From NCBI GenBank assembly GCA_016709005.1, contig JADJEU010000001.1, forward strand, positions 248,001-312,000: 64,000 bases of DNA. The letters are read 5' to 3'. The notes under the pieces were generated by a model, which saw only the letters and a list, made by a program, of their open reading frames with translations, was not told where the DNA came from and searched no databases. This DNA comes from Crocinitomicaceae bacterium (GTDB lineage Bacteria; Bacteroidota; Bacteroidia; Flavobacteriales_D; Crocinitomicaceae). Position numbers and translations under genes: made by a program. Each line of letters opens with the position of its first letter. Within the stretch, counting starts at the first letter, position 1. Below are positions 8,445 through 16,048 of the stretch, piece after piece.

Positions 8445-9440
8445 TTACTTTCCAATCTTCAAAATCAAATCAACTAATCTGTTTGAGTAACCTGCCTCAT
8501 TGTCATACCAACTTACGACTTTAATCATTTTGCCAATAGTCGAAGTTAAGTCAGCATCAAAAGTTGCGGAGTAGGGTGATCCAATAATGTCAACAGAAAC
8601 GATTGGGTCATGCGTATATTCCAAAATTCCTTTGAGTTCATTTTCAGATGCAAGTTTGAATGCCTTATTAATTTCATCAACTGTTACGTCGTGATCCATA
8701 ATAAAAGTCATGTCTGTCAATGATCCATCCGGAACTGGAACGCGCATTCCACAACCTCCCATGTGTCCTTCCAGTTCAGGGAAAATTTTAGTAATTGCCT
8801 TTGCTGCTCCGGTAGAAGTCGGAACAATTGAAACAGCCGCCGCTCTGGCTCTTCTTAAATCTTTGTGCGGTGCATCATGTAGTTTTTGATCAGTTGTGTA
8901 GGAGTGAATTGTAGTGATATAACAACTTTCGATTTTTCCCAATTTTTTCATTACTGCAACCAATGGCGCGGCAGAGTTAGTTGTGCAGGATGCATTTGAA
9001 ACAATATCTTCTGATCCATCTAAAATGGAATCATTCACACCCATTACAATCGATTTTATATCCGATGAATTTGGTGGAGCACTTAGCACTACTTTTTTTG
9101 CACCTGCTACTAAATGGGCAGATGCCGTTTCACGTGTAAGAAATAATCCAGTTGATTCTACGACAATATCTACGCCCAATGCTTTCCATGGAATCTCAGC
9201 AGGGTTTTTATGCGATGTGATTCGGATTGATTGTCCATTGGCAACAATGTCTGTTTCAGTGGTTGATATTGTTCCTTGGAATCTCCCATGAACAGAATCG
9301 TACTTTAAAAGATGAGCTAATGTTTTGACCGGAGCCAAATCGTTGATAGCTACAATTTCAATATTTTTATTTTGAAGAGCAACGCGTGTGAAGTATCTGC
9401 CAATGCGGCCAAATCCGTTAATGCCAACTTTGATTGCCAT
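8445..9440 (-). CDS. gap: Type I glyceraldehyde-3-phosphate dehydrogenase
   Basis: A 331-residue cytoplasmic enzyme that converts glyceraldehyde-3-phosphate, NAD(P) and phosphate to 1,3-bisphosphoglycerate in glycolysis (reverse in gluconeogenesis). Seen: Rossmann start KVGINGFGRIGR, NDLAPVKTLAHLLKYDSVHG, catalytic Cys in SNASCTTN (about residues 148-155), the catalytic His in TTIHSYT, RRARAAAVSIVPTSTGAAKA (phosphate-binding loop) and the C-terminal WYDNEAGYSNR. Length is normal for the family. The residues after the active Cys read SCTTNSAAPL where many homologues have SCTTNCLAP, so the second non-catalytic Cys is missing. It lies downstream of fdhD, 88 nt apart, on the same strand. Confidence 0.95.
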   Translation of the reverse strand: MAIKVGINGFGRIGRYFTRVALQNKNIEIVAINDLAPVKTLAHLLKYDSVHGRFQGTISTTETDIVANGQSIRITSHKNPAEIPWKALGVDIVVESTGLFLTRETASAHLVAGAKKVVLSAPPNSSDIKSIVMGVNDSILDGSEDIVSNASCTTNSAAPLVAVMKKLGKIESCYITTIHSYTTDQKLHDAPHKDLRRARAAAVSIVPTSTGAAKAITKIFPELEGHMGGCGMRVPVPDGSLTDMTFIMDHDVTVDEINKAFKLASENELKGILEYTHDPIVSVDIIGSPYSATFDADLTSTIGKMIKVVSWYDNEAGYSNRLVDLILKIGK

Positions 9441-9528
9441 AGTATGTGATTTTAAATCGTATTATAAAGTTACGATGAAAGCATTTAAATCAGATCAATT
9501 GAACGAGAATTCTTTTCTCGAAGCCAAC

Positions 9529-10326
9529 TTACTTGATTCGTTCCGGATTAGCATAACAAGTGGCCTTGCCATTTCTTGCGTACGACAAAAGCGTCAGGCC
9601 ATATTCTTTCGCAAAATCAACCGCCAATGTTGACGCGGCAGACACAGCAACAATGATTGGAATTTTTGCGCGGAATGATTTCGAGACAATTTCGTAAGAA
9701 ACTCTTCCACTAAATGCAATCACTTTGGCATGGCTTAATTTTTTTGTAAAAAGTAATTCGCCTATTACTTTGTCAAGGGCATTGTGACGACCAATATCTT
9801 CATGCAACGACAAGAGGTTTTCATCTTTGTCAAATGCGGCTACACCATGACAACCACCGGTTTCAATAAAGAGTTTTTGGTTGTCAAAAAGTTTTTTGTG
9901 CATGCGTAAAACACTACCAATTTCAAAACGATCTTCAGAATTTTCAATTGCATTTTCGTTCGGCATAACATCATTCAACTCTTGTTTACCACAAATACCG
10001 CAGGATGAAACTGAAAGCAAACTGCGGGCGCTGAGATAACCTTTCCCTAAATCTTTTTCATCAATCAGTAGATTTATTTCTTCAATGACACCGGCTTTAT
10101 TTTTCTTCTCTTCAAGTTTGAAAACAGAATCTTTTTTGAGAACATCCTCAGAGTAAAGTAAACCAAACGTAAGTTCTTTTTCTGCACCAGGCGTTTGCAT
10201 CACGACAGTGAATGATTTGCCATTAATGTTAATCTGAAGTGCCTGCTCAACAGCTAAAGGGTCGGTTACTTTAGCAACCGACCCTTTTTCAAATTTTAAT
10301 CCTTCGTAATTTAATGATGATCCCAT
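9529..10326 (-). CDS. fdhD: Formate dehydrogenase accessory sulfurtransferase FdhD
   Basis: A 265-residue cytoplasmic protein. FdhD passes sulfur from the cysteine desulfurase to the molybdenum (bis-MGD) cofactor of formate dehydrogenases. Seen: PGAEKELTFGLLYSEDVL near the N-terminus, the essential CxxC in SVSSCGICGKQEL (Cys109 and Cys112), TGGCHGVAAFD, the EDIGRHNALDKVIG motif and GRVSYEIVSKSFRAKIPIIVAVSAAS. Length and order are typical. It lies between fhs and gap on the same strand. No formate dehydrogenase or molybdopterin gene is in the window, so the client enzyme is elsewhere; pairing with fhs suggests shared formate metabolism, which is inference. Confidence 0.95.
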   Translation of the reverse strand: MGSSLNYEGLKFEKGSVAKVTDPLAVEQALQININGKSFTVVMQTPGAEKELTFGLLYSEDVLKKDSVFKLEEKKNKAGVIEEINLLIDEKDLGKGYLSARSLLSVSSCGICGKQELNDVMPNENAIENSEDRFEIGSVLRMHKKLFDNQKLFIETGGCHGVAAFDKDENLLSLHEDIGRHNALDKVIGELLFTKKLSHAKVIAFSGRVSYEIVSKSFRAKIPIIVAVSAASTLAVDFAKEYGLTLLSYARNGKATCYANPERIK

Positions 10327-10380
10327 TTGTAGTTTTTTAGCACACGGTGTTCGAGGTTTAATAGTCCATTAGATCTTTTT

Positions 10381-10435
10381 CTATGATTCTATGTTTTACT
10401 ATGTGCCTATGCCTGCCCTGAGCGCTAGCGTAGGG
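10381..10435. repeat. Short-word intergenic repeat and small palindrome between fhs and fdhD
   Basis: The 124-nt gap holds four copies of CTATG at 10381, 10389, 10399 and 10407, followed by CCCTGAGCGCTAGCGTAGGG (10416-10435) with arms CCCT/AGGG around the palindrome CGCTAGCG. The latter resembles the CCCTGAGCG...GAAGGG-type intergenic palindromes scattered in Bacteroidota genomes (recalled, not searched). It could form a hairpin in the fhs-fdhD transcript. Confidence 0.45.
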
Positions 10436-10450
10436 TGTTTATTTAATTAA

Positions 10451-12130
10451 TTATGACAATCCTGATATTACTCCATTATTATCAATTGTCATTCCTTCTG
10501 ATGCTGGATTTACCGGTAAACCTGGCATACGCATCATCGCTCCTAAAATTGGAATAATAAATCCTGCGCCAGCCGCAAATTCAAATTCGCGAATACTCAC
10601 GGTGAATCCTGTTGGACGACCGAGAATTTTTTCGTTATCCGTAAATGACTTTTGTGTTTTTGCCATACAAATTGGTAAACCGGATAAACCAAGTTCTTCA
10701 ATTTTTTTAAGATCAGATATAGCTTGTTGACTATACTCAACGCCATCTGCTCCATAAATTTCTTTGGCAATGGTTTCAATTTTTGTTTTAACGGGAGACT
10801 TCCAATCGTAAAGCGGTTTGAAATTATTTTTACCAGCTTCAACTTCAGCAACAACGGCTGTCGCTAAATCAGTCATTCCCTCTCCGCCTTTTGCAAAACC
10901 TCTCGCAACAATCGCTTTCACACCTTTTGCGGCGCAACGTTCCTGAATTAATTTTACTTCTTCATCTGTGTCTGATGGAAAAGCATTGATTGCAACAACT
11001 GGATTCAATCCAAATTTTTGCATGTTTTCAATATGCTTTTCAAGATTTCCTAATCCTTTTGAAACGCGTTCAACGCTTGCGGTATTATACTCTTCTTTCA
11101 ACGCACCGCCGTGGTGACGCAATGCGCGAATAGTAGCCACAAGTACAGCCGCTTTTGGTTTTAATCCACCAGAAACACATTTGATATCAAGGAATTTTTC
11201 AGCTCCTAAATCAGCACCAAATCCTGCTTCGGTTACAACATAGTCTGAAAGGGTTAATCCCATTTTTGTTGCAAGAATTGTATTGGTTCCTTGTGCAATA
11301 TTTGCAAAAGGACCGCCGTGAATGATTGCAGGATTTCCTTCTAAAGTCTGCACTAAATTTGGGCGAATGGCATCTTTCAATAAAATAGCCATTGCGTTTT
11401 CTGCTTTTAAATCGCGTGCATAAACTGGCTTTTTATCATGCGTAGTTCCTACATAAATATTTCCAAGTCTGTTTTTGAGATCTTCAAAATTCTCTGACAT
11501 ACAAAGTATCGCCATCACTTCTGAAGCAGGGGTGATATTGAAGCCATCTTGTCTTGGAACGCCGTTTCCAGTTCCGCCAAGTCCAATCACGATATCACGC
11601 AGCGAACGGTCGTTCATATCCATCACTCGCTTCCATTTAATGGTGCGTGGATCTATTCCTAAATTATTTGTCTTATTCTGAATGTTATTATCAATCAAGG
11701 CAGATAAAAGATTGTTCGCTTTTTCAATCGCAGAAAAATCTCCAGTGAAATGTAGATTGATATCTTCCATTGGAACAACTTGCGCATATCCGCCCCCTGC
11801 TGCACCACCTTTAATTCCAAACACTGGACCTAAAGAAGGTTCACGTAAAACAACGGTAGCTTTTTTTCCAATTTTATTTAATCCTTCAGTTAGTCCGATT
11901 GAGGTAGTTGTTTTTCCTTCCCCTGCTGGAGTGGGAGTGAGCGCAGTCACCAATACTAAATTATGTTGTGCAATTTTTTTTGGATCGATTAGCGAAAGGG
12001 GTAATTTTGCTTTGAACTTACCATACATGTCTAAATCATCTTCTGTGATATTTAGTTTTTTAGCAATTTCACGAATGTGCTGAAGTTTTGCCGCTTGCGC
12101 GATTTCAATGTCTGAAGGGAATGTTGCCAT
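10451..12130 (-). CDS. fhs: Formate--tetrahydrofolate ligase
   Basis: A 559-residue cytoplasmic enzyme that joins formate to tetrahydrofolate with ATP, giving 10-formyl-THF for purine, fMet-tRNA and C1 metabolism. Seen: the P-loop TPTPAGEGKTTTSIGL (about residues 66-80), LREPSLGPVFGIKGGAAGGGYAQV split over the substrate region, MNDRSLRDIVIGLGG, HGGPFANIAQGTNT, TEAGFGADLGAEKF, and the C-terminal GAMMRMPGLPVNPASEGMTID. Length matches the family. The ATG at 12130 is the natural start. It is the first gene of the fhs-fdhD-gap group; a 9-5-9 inverted repeat lies 70-95 nt upstream in the divergent spacer. Confidence 0.97.
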   Translation of the reverse strand: MATFPSDIEIAQAAKLQHIREIAKKLNITEDDLDMYGKFKAKLPLSLIDPKKIAQHNLVLVTALTPTPAGEGKTTTSIGLTEGLNKIGKKATVVLREPSLGPVFGIKGGAAGGGYAQVVPMEDINLHFTGDFSAIEKANNLLSALIDNNIQNKTNNLGIDPRTIKWKRVMDMNDRSLRDIVIGLGGTGNGVPRQDGFNITPASEVMAILCMSENFEDLKNRLGNIYVGTTHDKKPVYARDLKAENAMAILLKDAIRPNLVQTLEGNPAIIHGGPFANIAQGTNTILATKMGLTLSDYVVTEAGFGADLGAEKFLDIKCVSGGLKPKAAVLVATIRALRHHGGALKEEYNTASVERVSKGLGNLEKHIENMQKFGLNPVVAINAFPSDTDEEVKLIQERCAAKGVKAIVARGFAKGGEGMTDLATAVVAEVEAGKNNFKPLYDWKSPVKTKIETIAKEIYGADGVEYSQQAISDLKKIEELGLSGLPICMAKTQKSFTDNEKILGRPTGFTVSIREFEFAAGAGFIIPILGAMMRMPGLPVNPASEGMTIDNNGVISGLS

Positions 12131-12201
12131 GAGTTTTAAGATTTGAGTGAAAAGGTAATGATTTTTGTGAATTATTTGAGAGGACTGATAAAATTTTGGC
12201 G

Positions 12202-12224
12202 ATTGTTAATTCTCTATTAACAAT
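12202..12224. promoter_or_regulatory. Perfect 9-5-9 inverted repeat, possible operator
   Basis: ATTGTTAAT, five bases TCTCT, then ATTAACAAT: perfect 9-bp arms in the spacer between divergent fhs and the lipoprotein gene at 12274. It is 33 nt upstream of the lipoprotein's -7 box and has no T run, so an operator is more likely than a terminator. No regulator is identifiable. Confidence 0.45.
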
Positions 12225-12256
12225 ATCAGGGTCTTTACTGCGTTTTTTCTTTTACT

Positions 12257-12264
12257 TATATTTG
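12257..12264 (+). promoter_or_regulatory. Promoter -7 box (TATATTTG)
   Basis: Exact TAnnTTTG match nine nucleotides upstream of the ATG at 12274. It supports that start over an upstream in-frame ATG at 12196. Confidence 0.6.
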
Positions 12265-12273
12265 TATCTGATT

Positions 12274-12681
12274 ATGAAAAAAGCAGTACCATTTTTTGGA
12301 TTGATATTAATAGCGTTGGCATCTTGTAAGAAGCCTATTACACAACCCAACTCGGGTTTATATCGAGGGTCATTTTTTCAAATTTATGATAACGGTGATA
12401 CTAACGCTCAGGGAATTGCATACTTATCCTTAAATGATGGTAATAGTTCGTTTCAAATGAGTGGAGATACAAATACCGGAGCTCCTTATCCTTGCGCCGG
12501 TACTTACATAATCAATAACAGTACTCAAATTACATTTACGAACACTACCAGTTTTGATGTCGGGTTTCAGCCACATTATTTGTTGGATACGACTTATACC
12601 TATACCTTCGACAATAAGAATTTCACCTTGGATTTTGTGGACGACACAACTCGTTATGAGTACAATCTATTAAGAGATTAA
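12274..12681 (+). CDS. Small lipoprotein of unknown function
   Basis: About 135 residues. MKKAVPFFGLILIALASCKK is a lipoprotein signal peptide with lipobox LASC (Cys18) and Lys residues directly after the Cys. The mature part is short and beta-rich (GLYRGSFFQIYDNGDTNAQG, ITFTNTTSFDVG, YTYTFDNKNFTLDFVDD), reminiscent of a small lipocalin-like or beta-sandwich fold, but no family is recognised. I chose the ATG at 12274 because the TATATTTG promoter lies just before it; the longer frame from 12196 includes the promoter. Its 3' end overlaps the convergent gene at 12678 by 4 nt. Confidence 0.65.
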   Translation: MKKAVPFFGLILIALASCKKPITQPNSGLYRGSFFQIYDNGDTNAQGIAYLSLNDGNSSFQMSGDTNTGAPYPCAGTYIINNSTQITFTNTTSFDVGFQPHYLLDTTYTYTFDNKNFTLDFVDDTTRYEYNLLRD

Positions 12682-13151
12682 TCTAAACCAAATTTGTGGA
12701 CATCGTTGTGGCTTTCTTCGATGTCATTTTTAATCTGCTCTATTTTTTTTGAAATCATTGCAAATTCCTGATGACCATTATCTGTCAGCCATTTGAATGA
12801 CTCTGCATTTCCATCACCACTTAAAGCAACGTGTTTTAAAACGTGGAAATTGTTTTTCTCCAGCCACTGCAGTGCTACCTGATTTCCTTCGACACCGTTG
12901 ATCATTGCCATGAGATGAGCATAACCATTTTTTAATAACCACTCGCGTGCGTCAGGTTTGAGATGAAGTGCATACACAAATATCCCCAGTTCTTTAAATT
13001 CTGGACTTGCCAAAAACCACTCAAGCAGATCTTTATTGCCTCCTATAGCTTCAGCCCATCCGATTAGAATTTTAGGATGATATTTCAGAGGCTTGAGTTT
13101 TATTCCGCCTTCAAAACTGAATTCTTCTTTCTTCTTTTTTCTCCAGAACAT
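12678..13151 (-). CDS. Hypothetical cytoplasmic protein, 157 aa
   Basis: No signal peptide; starts MFWRKKKKEEFSFEG with a basic patch. The body is helical with repeating ...WLLKNGYAHLMAMINGVEGN, ALQWLEKNNFHVLKHVALSGDGN, FKWLTDNGHQEFAMISKKI units of roughly 33-36 residues, resembling ankyrin-like or 'neighbour-depth' helical repeats. A family is not recognised. It starts 9 nt downstream of the stop of the SpmAB-like gene, so the two are probably co-transcribed. The 3' end overlaps the convergent lipoprotein gene by 4 nt. Confidence 0.55.
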   Translation of the reverse strand: MFWRKKKKEEFSFEGGIKLKPLKYHPKILIGWAEAIGGNKDLLEWFLASPEFKELGIFVYALHLKPDAREWLLKNGYAHLMAMINGVEGNQVALQWLEKNNFHVLKHVALSGDGNAESFKWLTDNGHQEFAMISKKIEQIKNDIEESHNDVHKFGLD

Positions 13152-13160
13152 AAAACAGGA

Positions 13161-14753
13161 CTAGTCAAAAATTCCAAGGTATCGGATTGATTTTATCTTG
13201 CCGTTGACAACATTAAAATCATAAGATCGCGTAAAAGTAACAGAGTCTTTTAAAAAGTTTTGTTTCGTAAATATGTGTTTCCCACTTTCATCTTCAACCT
13301 CCTTGATACTTAGAATGGTTTGTTTGGTTTGTGAGACAGAATCTGGAACCAGCATTTTAGTATGAATTTCTGCTTTACCAACGTAAAGCGTATCGTAGAT
13401 TTGATCGTATACGAAGCAATCGTTATCAAGCAGCAGGCTTGCTTGATAAGGTTGATGATCTGACCATTTTTGATTGAAGGTACTTACCGTTTCAATTGGC
13501 TTCAAAACAGCAACATTGGTGTCTGAACCAAACCACATGTAAGCTACAATGATAGCGGTAATAACACCTGCAAGATCAGCTAACAAACCTGCTTTGATAG
13601 CATAGCGTGTTTTACGAATTCCAACTGATCCAAAATAAACCGCAACAATATAAAAAGTGGTATCACAAGCGCCTTGCATGATAGCATTCAGTCTTCCAAT
13701 AAAACTATCTACACCATATGTGCTGAACGATTCAAGCATCATGCCTCGTGCGCCGCTTCCGCTTAAAGGTTTCATCAATGCCGTTGGAAAAGCGTGAACA
13801 AAATCAACGTTAGAAAAAAACATAGCAAAGAATCCGGCAAAACCCATCAGTAAATAATCCATGGCACCTGATGCTCTGAAAACTCCAATCGAAACAATGA
13901 TAGCAACAAGGAAAGGAATGATTTTGATCGCAATTGAAAATCCGTCTTTGGCGCCTTCAATAAATGCTTCATACACATTTACTTTTTTGCGCACAGCCAT
14001 GATGATAAAAATACAAATGATACCATATAATATCACGCTGCTTAAAAACGCAGATTGTTTCTGAAGGTCTTCAGCAGGAAGGGATCCAAAATACCACATC
14101 ATACCAATGATCACTGCGGTCATGGCTCCTAAATATAGAAGCACAACTTTGTTCAGCAGATTAATGCGCTGGTAAATCGCAACAGTAATCAAACCAATAA
14201 GCGTAGAAAAAAAAGTTGCAATCAAAATTGGAATAAAAACATCGGAAGGATTTTCTGCACCGTAAATGCTGCGGTAATTCATGATTGTTACCGGAATCAA
14301 TGTCAATCCAGATGTATTCAAAACCAAAAACATGATTTGCGAATTAGAAGCCGTATCTTTTGTTGGATTCAGTTCTTGTAATTCGTTCATGGCTTTTAGG
14401 CCAACCGGTGTTGCAGCGTTGTCAAGTCCCAGCATGTTGGCTGAAAAATTCATCAGCATAGAGCCTCGCGCAGGATGATTTGCCGGAACATCCGGAAATA
14501 ATTTACTGAAAAAAGGACCAACAATTCTGGACATCACCTGAACAGATCCACCCATTTCACCAATCTTCATTATTCCAAGCCAAAGACAAAGTACACCGGT
14601 AAGTCCGATTGAAATTTCAAACGATGTTTTAGCACTTTCAAAGGTACTATTCACCATGATTGAAAAAATCTCAAGATCCCCGTTGAAGGTTTTGATAATT
14701 GCAACAACCAGCGCAATGAGAAAAAAGGCTATCCAGATGTAATTTAAAATCAC
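13161..14753 (-). CDS. SpmA-SpmB fusion, nucleoside-recognition (Gate) domain membrane protein with C-terminal extension
   Basis: A 530-residue inner-membrane protein. The first half (about 1-200) has SpmA-like motifs: GVLCLWLGIMKIGE, NHPARGSMLMNFSANMLGLDNAATPVGLKAMNEL and LNTSGLTLIPVTIM. The second (about 225-405) has SpmB-like motifs: GAKDGFSIAIKIIPFLVAI, SGSGARGMM and MQGACDTTFYIVAVYFGSVGI. In Bacteroidota the two Gate-domain proteins are commonly fused, in spore-formers they are separate; substrate is unknown. About 120 residues after the last helix (405-530) form a soluble beta-rich tail (DQIYDTLYVGKAEIHTK, TRSYDFNVVNGKIKS) that is longer than the family norm as I know it. The start is GTG at 14753. 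Confidence 0.85.
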   Translation of the reverse strand: MILNYIWIAFFLIALVVAIIKTFNGDLEIFSIMVNSTFESAKTSFEISIGLTGVLCLWLGIMKIGEMGGSVQVMSRIVGPFFSKLFPDVPANHPARGSMLMNFSANMLGLDNAATPVGLKAMNELQELNPTKDTASNSQIMFLVLNTSGLTLIPVTIMNYRSIYGAENPSDVFIPILIATFFSTLIGLITVAIYQRINLLNKVVLLYLGAMTAVIIGMMWYFGSLPAEDLQKQSAFLSSVILYGIICIFIIMAVRKKVNVYEAFIEGAKDGFSIAIKIIPFLVAIIVSIGVFRASGAMDYLLMGFAGFFAMFFSNVDFVHAFPTALMKPLSGSGARGMMLESFSTYGVDSFIGRLNAIMQGACDTTFYIVAVYFGSVGIRKTRYAIKAGLLADLAGVITAIIVAYMWFGSDTNVAVLKPIETVSTFNQKWSDHQPYQASLLLDNDCFVYDQIYDTLYVGKAEIHTKMLVPDSVSQTKQTILSIKEVEDESGKHIFTKQNFLKDSVTFTRSYDFNVVNGKIKSIRYLGIFD

Positions 14754-14826
14754 AGTGATTTATTTTGATACTAAATTACTAGGAAATGGAACGGATCAGA
14801 GACTTTTTGAATTGAAGTTATCCAAT

Positions 14827-15405
14827 TCAATTGTTAATTAAACCAAAGTCGCGGATCACACGGTCAAAGAATTTGCTTCCATTTTCTTCTGAAACCTCGG
14901 GGTGAAACTGGACACTGATCATCTTTTTGGAAGGATGACACATGGCTTCGTTTTCACAGATTACTGAAGTTCCCAAATGAATGAAGTGGGGCGGAACAGT
15001 AACATGTTCCTGATGATCTTGTTTCATTTTAAATTCACGGTCAAAATCAGAAAAAACATAATGAGGATTGACTACTTGGATTGTTTGCCAATCACGATCT
15101 GGTGTACATTTTCCAATTCGTCCGCCGTGAAGGATTCCTATTAGTTGATGACCAAAACAAATTCCTAAAACCGGAATTTTAATTGATTTTATAAAATCAT
15201 ATTTGATCAGGTATTCATTGTATTGCTGACCGGGGATTTCAGAGAGTAAAACAGGTGATCCGGAGAGAATCAATGCTTTTGAATTCAGAATTTCTTCAAT
15301 TGAAAAATTATTCTCAGATACAATTTTGTTGAGAATTCCTTTAGCAGTTAATACTTCAGAAATCTGTGGCGTTTTTGTGCTGCCTAAGTTAATGATGGTG
15401 ACCAT
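14827..15405 (-). CDS. Class I glutamine amidotransferase, GMP-synthase-like
   Basis: About 192 residues. The triad is visible: nucleophile Cys in LGICFGHQLIG, His and Glu in SVQFHPEVSEENG. DRDWQTIQVVNP and DHQEHVTVPP resemble the GATase domain of GuaA. As a stand-alone domain it would hydrolyse glutamine, or a related amide, for an unidentified partner. I chose ATG 15405 (MVTIINLGS), which leaves 4 nt after the stop of the TsaC-type gene; a start at 15429 would overlap that gene by 20 nt. Tight spacing indicates an operon with the TsaC-type gene. GuaA-like function without a synthetase domain is unlikely. Confidence 0.8.
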   Translation of the reverse strand: MVTIINLGSTKTPQISEVLTAKGILNKIVSENNFSIEEILNSKALILSGSPVLLSEIPGQQYNEYLIKYDFIKSIKIPVLGICFGHQLIGILHGGRIGKCTPDRDWQTIQVVNPHYVFSDFDREFKMKQDHQEHVTVPPHFIHLGTSVICENEAMCHPSKKMISVQFHPEVSEENGSKFFDRVIRDFGLINN

Positions 15406-15409
15406 AATT

Positions 15410-16024
15410 TTATAATTCCAATTCGCCAATTCCTTGTCTGATGATAACCATTTCGTCTCCTGATAAATCGACTACTGTTGAAGGTTCTTTCTTTCCGTAT
15501 CCACCATCAATGATGGCATCAACCATGTTGTTCCATTTTTCAAAAATAGCATCCGGATCTGTAGAATATTCTAAAATGGCATCTTCATCATGCAAGGATC
15601 CTGTAACCAAAGGATGTCCTAAATGTTTAACAATTTCAAGTGCAACAGCGTTGTCCGGAATTCTGATTCCAACAGTTTTTTTATTGGTTTCAAAAAGTTT
15701 TGGAATTCTCGCAGATGCATTTAAAATGAATGTAAATGGACCCGGTAAGTTCTTATTCAGAATTTTATAGGTTGCGCGATCAATCGCTTTGGTATAATCC
15801 GCCAGTGAGCTCAAATCATAAAACAAGATTGAGAAGTTGGCGTTTTTCATTTTTGTGTCTTTCAGCTTGGCAAGGCGTTCAATTGCGCGTTTGTTGAGCA
15901 GGCTGCAGCCGAATGCATATACCGTATCTGTTGGGTAAATAATCACTCCGCCTTTCTCAAGGATGTCAACAATCTGTTTGATTTTTTGTTGATCAGGACT
16001 ATTAGGATAAATTTTATAGAGCAT
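15410..16024 (-). CDS. Threonylcarbamoyladenylate synthase-like protein (Sua5/YciO/YrdC)
   Basis: A 204-residue cytoplasmic protein. Seen: GGVIIYPTDTVYAFGCSLLNKRAIERLAKLK (split here as the YrdC nucleotide/threonine pocket, about residues 25-55), FSILFYDLSSLADY, LPGPFTFILNAS, GIRIPDNAVALEIVKHLGHPLVTGS and STVVDLSGDEMVIIRQG. YrdC/TsaC makes the threonylcarbamoyl group of tRNA t6A37. The YciO-like features and lack of a Sua5 tail make exact TsaC activity uncertain. A TATCTTTG promoter box lies 10 nt before the ATG, and the GATase gene follows directly. Confidence 0.85.
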   Translation of the reverse strand: MLYKIYPNSPDQQKIKQIVDILEKGGVIIYPTDTVYAFGCSLLNKRAIERLAKLKDTKMKNANFSILFYDLSSLADYTKAIDRATYKILNKNLPGPFTFILNASARIPKLFETNKKTVGIRIPDNAVALEIVKHLGHPLVTGSLHDEDAILEYSTDPDAIFEKWNNMVDAIIDGGYGKKEPSTVVDLSGDEMVIIRQGIGELEL

Positions 16025-16034
16025 AAGGTTATTT

Positions 16035-16042
16035 CAAAGATA
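16035..16042 (-). promoter_or_regulatory. Promoter -7 box (TATCTTTG) for the YrdC/GATase pair
   Basis: Exact TAnnTTTG match on the minus strand, 10 nt upstream of the ATG at 16024 and immediately after the end of the ATPase gene. Confidence 0.6.
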
Positions 16043-16048
16043 AGAAAA

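Noticed and set aside
9504..9520. Hairpin CGAGAA-TTCTT-TTCTCG after fdhD as terminator
   Set aside because: The arms pair, but no T run follows on the minus strand, so termination is not supported.
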